DNA of 5,890 nucleotides from a bacterium (GTDB lineage: Bacteria > Fidelibacterota > Marinisomatia > Marinisomatales > JAHJCW01). A program made the translations under genes and the position numbers. Below are positions 1 to 3,908 of this stretch, piece by piece. The DNA is taken from contig JAHJCW010000258.1 in the NCBI GenBank assembly GCA_018812885.1, forward strand, positions 1 through 5,890, in the 5' to 3' direction. The notes below the pieces were generated by a model that saw nothing but the letters and a program-made list of their open reading frames with translations, was not told where the DNA came from and made no database searches. Each line of letters opens with the position of its first letter. The stretch's first letter is position 1.

Positions 1-825
1 CAAATTAATTATTTTATTTTTCAATTTACTTGAATATATGGTGAGTAAATAGCTTGTTATATGCAAGATATTTAATTCCAAATTCTGTTTTGTAAGATAC
101 AGGTTATTAAATTTATAAAATGGATTTACAATACCTTTATTTACAAAAAATAAATGTTTTTTTACATGGAACGGTATTGTTTCTAAGTGTTGTTTATAGG
201 CAGTAATTACAGAAATTGGTTTAAAATTAGAATTTGCCAGTAATTCTTTTTTAATATAAAACGCATTTCCGGTAAAACAGACTAATTCATATCCTTTTCT
301 ATTTGCTATATTCATAAAATACTGTAAAGGTTGTCCAATATTATTTTTAGCTATTTCTCTTGGAATTTTTAACGTATCGTCTGGAGAATGACCAGTATTA
401 ACTTCAATACAAATAACCTGAGGATAAAAATCCAAGCTTTCAAATATCTCATAATCTAATCCGTCAATATCAATACTGAGGAAATCTATGGTATTTTTCT
501 CATCTTCAGTTAAAATCTTACTAAGACTGAATTCCATATTATCGACAAAATTATTTACGCAGCGTACAACGGCAGTATCTCCATAGGTCTTTAACAATTC
601 TTTAAATTTTACTGGATCACCTTCAATCATGATGGCATTCCAGTTATGCTTTACAATCAGATTTCTGCAATTACTTGCCCAAATACCATCCCAAGCACCG
701 AATTCACAACAAAGATTAGATCTGGGTTTTATTTCTGAAAATATTTTTTCTATTATCCCGTCTTCACCATTTTCTGAAAAAATATTATTTTGGTAAGTCA
801 TTAGGTTGTTTTTATCAACATTCAT
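1..825 (-). CDS. FkbM-like SAM-dependent methyltransferase, 3' end outside the window
   Basis: The frame is open for 275 codons from ATG 825-823 and reaches the left edge without a stop, so the C-terminus is missing. The Rossmann-type SAM site is visible: motif I is EFGAWDG at residues 41-47, IEGD at 67-70 is the acidic end of the second strand, and LSIDIDGLDYE at 116-126 is the hallmark of FkbM-like methyltransferases. The opening FSENGEDGIIEKIF (16-29) also recurs in this group. Known members methylate sugars or natural products, often in surface polysaccharide pathways; the substrate here cannot be told. No signal peptide or membrane segment is evident, so it is probably cytosolic. The start is the first ATG after an in-frame stop at 855-853; no Shine-Dalgarno site precedes it, and Met9 is an alternative start. 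It diverges from the peptidase gene at 941, and no sugar-pathway gene is visible nearby. The superfamily is secure and the target is unknown. Confidence 0.85.
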   Translation of the reverse strand, partial: MNVDKNNLMTYQNNIFSENGEDGIIEKIFSEIKPRSNLCCEFGAWDGIWASNCRNLIVKHNWNAIMIEGDPVKFKELLKTYGDTAVVRCVNNFVDNMEFSLSKILTEDEKNTIDFLSIDIDGLDYEIFESLDFYPQVICIEVNTGHSPDDTLKIPREIAKNNIGQPLQYFMNIANRKGYELVCFTGNAFYIKKELLANSNFKPISVITAYKQHLETIPFHVKKHLFFVNKGIVNPFYKFNNLYLTKQNLELNILHITSYLLTIYSSKLKNKIINL

Positions 826-873
826 GGATATTATTAATAAAAGTACTAAAAGTTACATTAGGTACTTGGAAGA

Positions 874-900
874 TTGACAACTATTTTACAATTTTATTGT
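874..900 (+). promoter_or_regulatory. Possible promoter of the S46 peptidase gene
   Basis: A perfect TTGACA (874-879) is followed 15 bases later by TATTGT (895-900), a poor -10 match at a short spacing. GACAA (876-880) and TTGTC (897-901) also form a small inverted repeat across the site. No Bacteroidota-type TAnnTTTG box lies on this strand in the gap. The surrounding 826-940 region is otherwise AT-rich spacer that must also hold the start signals of the divergent methyltransferase gene, for which I see no clear promoter. Confidence 0.25.
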
Positions 901-929
901 CTAAAACAAATATTAATTAAACCAAATAT

Positions 930-935
930 AGAGGA
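930..935 (+). promoter_or_regulatory. Ribosome binding site fixing the start at 941
   Basis: AGAGGA lies six bases upstream of the ATG at 941 and is a good Shine-Dalgarno match. It matters because it supports the long N-terminal form of the S46 peptidase: no other in-frame ATG or GTG occurs until Met45, which is already past the signal peptide. Confidence 0.7.
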
Positions 936-940
936 TAAAT

Positions 941-3157
941 ATGTTGAATATAGAGTTAAGCGAATGGAAATCCCGACTTCAGTCGGGAAAATTCCGATTT
1001 TTATCAGGGAAAAGACTAATCAGTTTAATAATTGTTGTATCCATTTCCAGTTTTGTATTTGCTGACGAAGGTATGTGGACAATGGATCAAATAGATAAAC
1101 TTGACCTCGAGAAAAAGGGACTGAAAATTCCATTGAAGGAGGTATATAATCCTGATGGTACATCCCTTTTTAATGCAATTGTTAATCTTGGTGGAGGAAC
1201 ATCAGAATTTGTTTCTGCCAACGGATTGATATTAACAAATCATCACGTTGCCTATGGTGCTGTACAACGCGCTTCAACACAAGGTACAGATTACCTCACT
1301 AATGGTTTTTTAGCAAATTCACTTGAGGAAGAAATTCAAGCACCCGGATCTTCAGCAATGATAATAGACGAAATCCGTGATGTAACAAACGAAGTAATAA
1401 TGGCTGGTGCTAAAATTAAAAATCTAGTAAAACGCCAGAAAGCACTTGATGCTAAAATCCAAGCTATTACTGATGCCATTGAAGAAGGTAAAGAGGATGT
1501 TACAGCCCGCATTGCTGCGATGTATGAAGGTCAGCAATATTTATTATATATTTATAAGCGGTTTGATGATGTTCGCATAGTATATATGCCGCCATTAGCA
1601 ATTGGTAACTATGGTGCTGATATCGATAATTGGATGTGGCCGCGTCATACCGGTGATTTCGCTTATGCTCGCGTCTATGTTTCACCCGATGGAATTGGAC
1701 GTAAATATGATCCTGAAAATGTTCCTTATAAACCTAAGAAATGGTTAAAGATATCAACTCGCAATTTAAATAATGGTGATTTTACAATGGTAATGGGTTT
1801 CCCAGGACAGACATCACGTTATCGTACATCCCACTCGGTTAAATACAATCGTGAACTTTATTATCCCGATTGGCTTAAAATTGCAGGTGATATTATCAAT
1901 ATTTTAGAGAAAGCGGGTGAAGAGTCACCGGGAGCAGCGATGGCGGTTGCAGGACAGCGCAAAGGAATTGCCAATTATCAAAAAAAATGGGGCGGTACAG
2001 TTGCGTCTATGGATAAATGCGATTTTCTAAATGAAACTTTCAAGCAAGAACAGAAATTTAAGCAGTCTATTAATTCCGATCGTAAATTAAAGAAAAAATA
2101 CGGAAACATCTTAGACGATATAGGCACTCTTTATAAGGATCAAATTGCTAATAAAAAACATGATGATTTATTGAATTATTTTGGTGGTTATTGGGGTTTC
2201 ATAGGTACAATTCCAGCTGTTGCGAATAATATATACTATGTAGCCAAAGAGCGTGAAAAACCCGCAATCGAGCGTGACCCAAATTTTTCTGAAAAAGATG
2301 TACAAAGAAATATTGAAAGACTGCATTATAGATATATGGGTTTTTATGAACCAGCACAAAAGCAACTTTTTAAATATTTCCTAGAAAAATCAGAAAAATT
2401 ACCGGTAAATAATCGTGTAAAAGGAATTGATGAAGTATTAGCAAAAAACAATATGACAGCAGCTGAATATGTGGATTTTGCATTTGAAAATACCAAGTTG
2501 AAAGATACTGAATATGTAAAAACGTTGATCAACTTGAAATCCGCTGAGATGGTAAAATTAGACGACCCCTTTATTAATCTTGCAAAAGCGATTTATGTGG
2601 AAAATGAAGCATCTCGAAAGCGTAATGAGAAGTACGGTGCAGAAATTACTGAACTTCGTAAGAATTATATGGAAGCTTTACGGTTAATGAGCGATGAGGC
2701 TGTTTATCCTGACGCAAATAGTTCAATCCGCTTTACTTACGGTGATGTGGAAGGTTATAAACCGCGTGATGCCGTGCAGTACACTCCATTCACAACACTG
2801 GGTGGCGCAATTGAGAAAGATACCGGTGTAAGTCCGTTCGATATGCCTGCTAAATTAAAAGAGTTATATAAAGCACGGGATTATGGCAATTGGGCTGATC
2901 CTGATTTAAACGATATGCCGATAGCATTCTTGCACACCACCGATATTACCAATGGTAATAGTGGAAGTCCTGTATTGAACGCTTATGGTGAAATGATAGG
3001 AATTGCATTTGATGGCAATTTAGAAGCGATGTTATCCGATTGGAAATTTGATCCGGCAATTCAACGAACTATTTCAGTAGATATTCGATATGTCATGTTC
3101 GTAACTGAAAAATATGCCGGTGCAGATTATCTTTTAGAAGAAATGGGATTGAAGTAA
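941..3157 (+). CDS. Secreted S46 dipeptidyl peptidase, DPP7-like
   Basis: This 738-residue serine exopeptidase should release dipeptides from peptide N-termini in the periplasm or at the cell surface. The chymotrypsin-like triad is intact: His102 in TNHHVAYGAVQ, Asp239 in WPRHTGDFAYARVY and Ser674 in TNGNSGSPVLN, with spacings that match characterised S46 enzymes. The family signature NWMWPRHTGDF is present at 230-240. Gly692 in IGIAFDGN sits 18 residues after the catalytic serine, where DPP11 enzymes have the arginine that selects Asp/Glu; glycine predicts DPP7-like preference for hydrophobic P1 residues. The charged, mainly helical stretch at roughly 290-570 fits the helical domain of the family. 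The signal peptide has a hydrophobic core at 26-40 and a likely cut after FVFA (41). Its n-region of about 25 residues is unusually long and repeat-derived. The length is slightly above the usual 700-720. There is no T9SS sorting domain. It is probably monocistronic, since both neighbours are on the other strand. Confidence 0.96.
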   Translation: MLNIELSEWKSRLQSGKFRFLSGKRLISLIIVVSISSFVFADEGMWTMDQIDKLDLEKKGLKIPLKEVYNPDGTSLFNAIVNLGGGTSEFVSANGLILTNHHVAYGAVQRASTQGTDYLTNGFLANSLEEEIQAPGSSAMIIDEIRDVTNEVIMAGAKIKNLVKRQKALDAKIQAITDAIEEGKEDVTARIAAMYEGQQYLLYIYKRFDDVRIVYMPPLAIGNYGADIDNWMWPRHTGDFAYARVYVSPDGIGRKYDPENVPYKPKKWLKISTRNLNNGDFTMVMGFPGQTSRYRTSHSVKYNRELYYPDWLKIAGDIINILEKAGEESPGAAMAVAGQRKGIANYQKKWGGTVASMDKCDFLNETFKQEQKFKQSINSDRKLKKKYGNILDDIGTLYKDQIANKKHDDLLNYFGGYWGFIGTIPAVANNIYYVAKEREKPAIERDPNFSEKDVQRNIERLHYRYMGFYEPAQKQLFKYFLEKSEKLPVNNRVKGIDEVLAKNNMTAAEYVDFAFENTKLKDTEYVKTLINLKSAEMVKLDDPFINLAKAIYVENEASRKRNEKYGAEITELRKNYMEALRLMSDEAVYPDANSSIRFTYGDVEGYKPRDAVQYTPFTTLGGAIEKDTGVSPFDMPAKLKELYKARDYGNWADPDLNDMPIAFLHTTDITNGNSGSPVLNAYGEMIGIAFDGNLEAMLSDWKFDPAIQRTISVDIRYVMFVTEKYAGADYLLEEMGLK
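971..1012 (+). repeat. Two degenerate 21-bp in-frame tandem units with palindromes in the signal-peptide n-region
   Basis: Unit 1 (971-991) encodes SRLQSGK and unit 2 (992-1012) encodes FRFLSGK; they match at 14 of 21 bases and share the R-x-x-S-G-K pattern. Unit 1 contains TCCCGACTTCAGTCGGGA (971-988), whose 8-base arms are perfect reverse complements around TC. Unit 2 can fold in a similar but decayed way: TTCC and GAT at 992-998 pair with ATC at 1003-1005 and GGAA at 1008-1011. The structure starts 30 bases after the first base of the start codon, so it lies in the early coding region of the mRNA. Confidence 0.75.
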
Positions 3158-3166
3158 ATTAGAAAA

Positions 3167-3231
3167 GTGGTGAATAGTTAATGGTAGAATGGTTTAAAGA
3201 ATATTAATTAGTACCATTCTACCACTTCACC
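3167..3231 (-). terminator. Possible terminator of the PEBP gene, perhaps acting in both directions
   Basis: The 12-bp perfect stem (3182-3193 with 3213-3224, 19-base loop) and its outer 6-bp extension lie between two convergent stop codons, where a shared terminator would be expected. Read on the minus strand, the outer stem is followed by ACTTTTCT, a short T run. On the plus strand no T run follows, so intrinsic termination of the S46 gene here is less convincing. The stem is only moderately GC-rich. Confidence 0.4.
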
Positions 3232-3255
3232 GTTATGGCAATCACCAATCTACCA
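3167..3255. repeat. Degenerate TGGT/ACCA repeat cluster with 12-bp inverted repeat
   Basis: The gap between the two convergent genes is built from short related units. On the plus strand the left half reads TGGTGAA, TAGTTAA, TGGTAGAA, TGGT, and the right half carries complements such as ACCATTCTACCA, TTCACC and ACCAATCTACCA. TGGTAGAATGGT (3182-3193) is exactly complementary to ACCATTCTACCA (3213-3224). GGTGAA (3169-3174) and TTCACC (3226-3231) can extend the stem with unpaired bases between. A second near-copy of the right arm, ACCAATCTACCA at 3244-3255 (11 of 12 bases), lies just outside the stop codon of the PEBP gene. Confidence 0.75.
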
Positions 3256-3257
3256 AA

Positions 3258-3791
3258 CTATTTCCGTTCGTATTTCCCCATCAATTCTGATTTTCCGAGA
3301 ACATGGTTTCCTATTGCATGCAACAGATCATCCAGTTGCGCAGATGAATCTAAAGCTAAGACCTTATCAAGTGCATAAATTGTGAAATAGTAGCGATGCG
3401 GACCGTGTCCAACGGGCGGACAAGGACCTCCATATCCGATACGTCCCCAACTATTAGTTCCTTGAGTAAATTGAGATTGATTAGCGGGGCTAATATTCTT
3501 TGGTAACGATTTCAAATCTACCGGAATATTCCAAGCAATCCAGTGAATCCAATCGCCCATTGGAGCATCGGGATCTACACAAGTTAATGCAAAACTCTTA
3601 GTTCCGGTTGGTACATTATCCCATTTTAAGTATGGTGAGGAATCTTTACCTTCGCAGGAATATTCGCTTGGAATAAGTGCTTCATTAGTAAAAGCATCAG
3701 AGGATAATTTCATTTTATTCATATTTTTCTCCTGACAATTAATTAGTAACATAGATAAAATGTTTATAAATAATAGTGAACGAATTATCAT
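3258..3791 (-). CDS. PEBP family protein (YbhB/YbcL, Raf-kinase-inhibitor-like), probable lipoprotein
   Basis: The 177 residues carry the phosphatidylethanolamine-binding-protein fold signatures: DPDAPMGDWIHWIAWNIP at 73-90 and YGGPCPPVGHGPHRYYFTIYALD at 120-142, which together form the anion-binding pocket. The domain spans about 28-174, the full bacterial YbhB/YbcL size. The biochemical role of bacterial PEBPs is poorly known; eukaryotic members bind phospholipids or inhibit kinases or peptidases. The first 18 residues (a short basic start, then a hydrophobic run) followed by LINC at 16-19 look like a lipoprotein signal with Cys19 as the lipid-modified residue, although Asn at -1 is not the commonest choice. 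GAGGT at 3800-3796 lies four bases before this ATG. A second start, Met24 (3722-3720), has a strong AGGAG six bases upstream and would give a cytosolic protein beginning close to the PEBP domain. The gene converges on the S46 peptidase and diverges from the M1 aminopeptidase. Confidence 0.92.
   Translation of the reverse strand: MIIRSLLFINILSMLLINCQEKNMNKMKLSSDAFTNEALIPSEYSCEGKDSSPYLKWDNVPTGTKSFALTCVDPDAPMGDWIHWIAWNIPVDLKSLPKNISPANQSQFTQGTNSWGRIGYGGPCPPVGHGPHRYYFTIYALDKVLALDSSAQLDDLLHAIGNHVLGKSELMGKYERK
3729..3733 (-). promoter_or_regulatory. Internal ribosome binding site before Met24 of the PEBP gene
   Basis: CTCCT on the plus strand is AGGAG on the coding strand, six bases before ATG 3722-3720. 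It is a better Shine-Dalgarno match than the GAGGT in front of the upstream ATG at 3791. It lies within the codons for Gln20 and Glu21, directly after the lipobox cysteine. It either marks the true start or permits two forms of the protein. Confidence 0.45.
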
Positions 3792-3795
3792 GTTT

Positions 3796-3800
3796 ACCTC
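3796..3800 (-). promoter_or_regulatory. Ribosome binding site for the long (lipoprotein) form of the PEBP gene
   Basis: The coding strand reads GAGGT and then AAAC before ATG 3791-3789. Because this site exists, the signal-bearing N-terminus is likely to be translated and is not simply an upstream open stretch. Confidence 0.55.
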
Positions 3801-3808
3801 AAATATTT

Positions 3809-3814
3809 ATTATA
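3809..3814 (-). promoter_or_regulatory. Possible -10 box for the PEBP gene
   Basis: The coding strand carries a perfect TATAAT here, 17 bases before the ATG at 3791. No good -35 box is seen at the proper spacing: TTTTTG lies 17 bases upstream and TTGTAA 14. The region is very AT-rich, so a chance match is quite possible. Confidence 0.28.
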
Positions 3815-3884
3815 ATTACGCTTAAAATTTACAAAAAAAAGAGCTATATTTTTTATCGAATCGTAATGAAATAAACTTGTAATA

Positions 3885-3890
3885 TATAAT
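3885..3890 (+). promoter_or_regulatory. Possible -10 box for the M1 aminopeptidase gene
   Basis: TATAAT lies 18 bases before the ATG at 3909, which would give a very short leader. This agrees with the absence of any Shine-Dalgarno sequence before that ATG. No convincing -35 element is seen; TCGTAA at 3861-3866 has the spacing but a poor match. The rest of the 3792-3908 gap is AT-rich with a run of eight A residues at 3833-3840. Confidence 0.25.
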
Positions 3891-3908
3891 AATCATAAAA
3901 TCACTATA

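Noticed and set aside
923..930. TATATTTG on the minus strand, matching the Bacteroidota -7 consensus TAnnTTTG, as a promoter for the methyltransferase
   Set aside because: No TTG-type -33 element is found at the right distance, the box lies next to the divergent gene's ribosome binding site about 100 bases from the start, and such matches are frequent in AT-rich DNA.
874..1065. A 63-codon open frame on the plus strand starting in the gap and running into the S46 gene
   Set aside because: It begins with ATT-rich spacer, has no ribosome binding site, and overlaps the well-supported start and signal peptide of the S46 gene in another frame.
1500..2532. Three short minus-strand open frames (1500-1685, 2168-2365, 2344-2532)
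   Set aside because: All lie opposite the S46 coding sequence. Their translations show no recognisable domain and no start signals, so they are chance frames.
3167..3255. The intergenic repeat cluster as a CRISPR array or attachment site
   Set aside because: The units are only 7-12 bases, degenerate, in both orientations and without uniform spacers, and no cas, integrase or transposase gene is present.
3833..3840. Run of eight A residues in the divergent gap
   Set aside because: No stem precedes it on either strand, and it lies between divergent starts where no terminator is needed. It is ordinary AT-rich promoter DNA.
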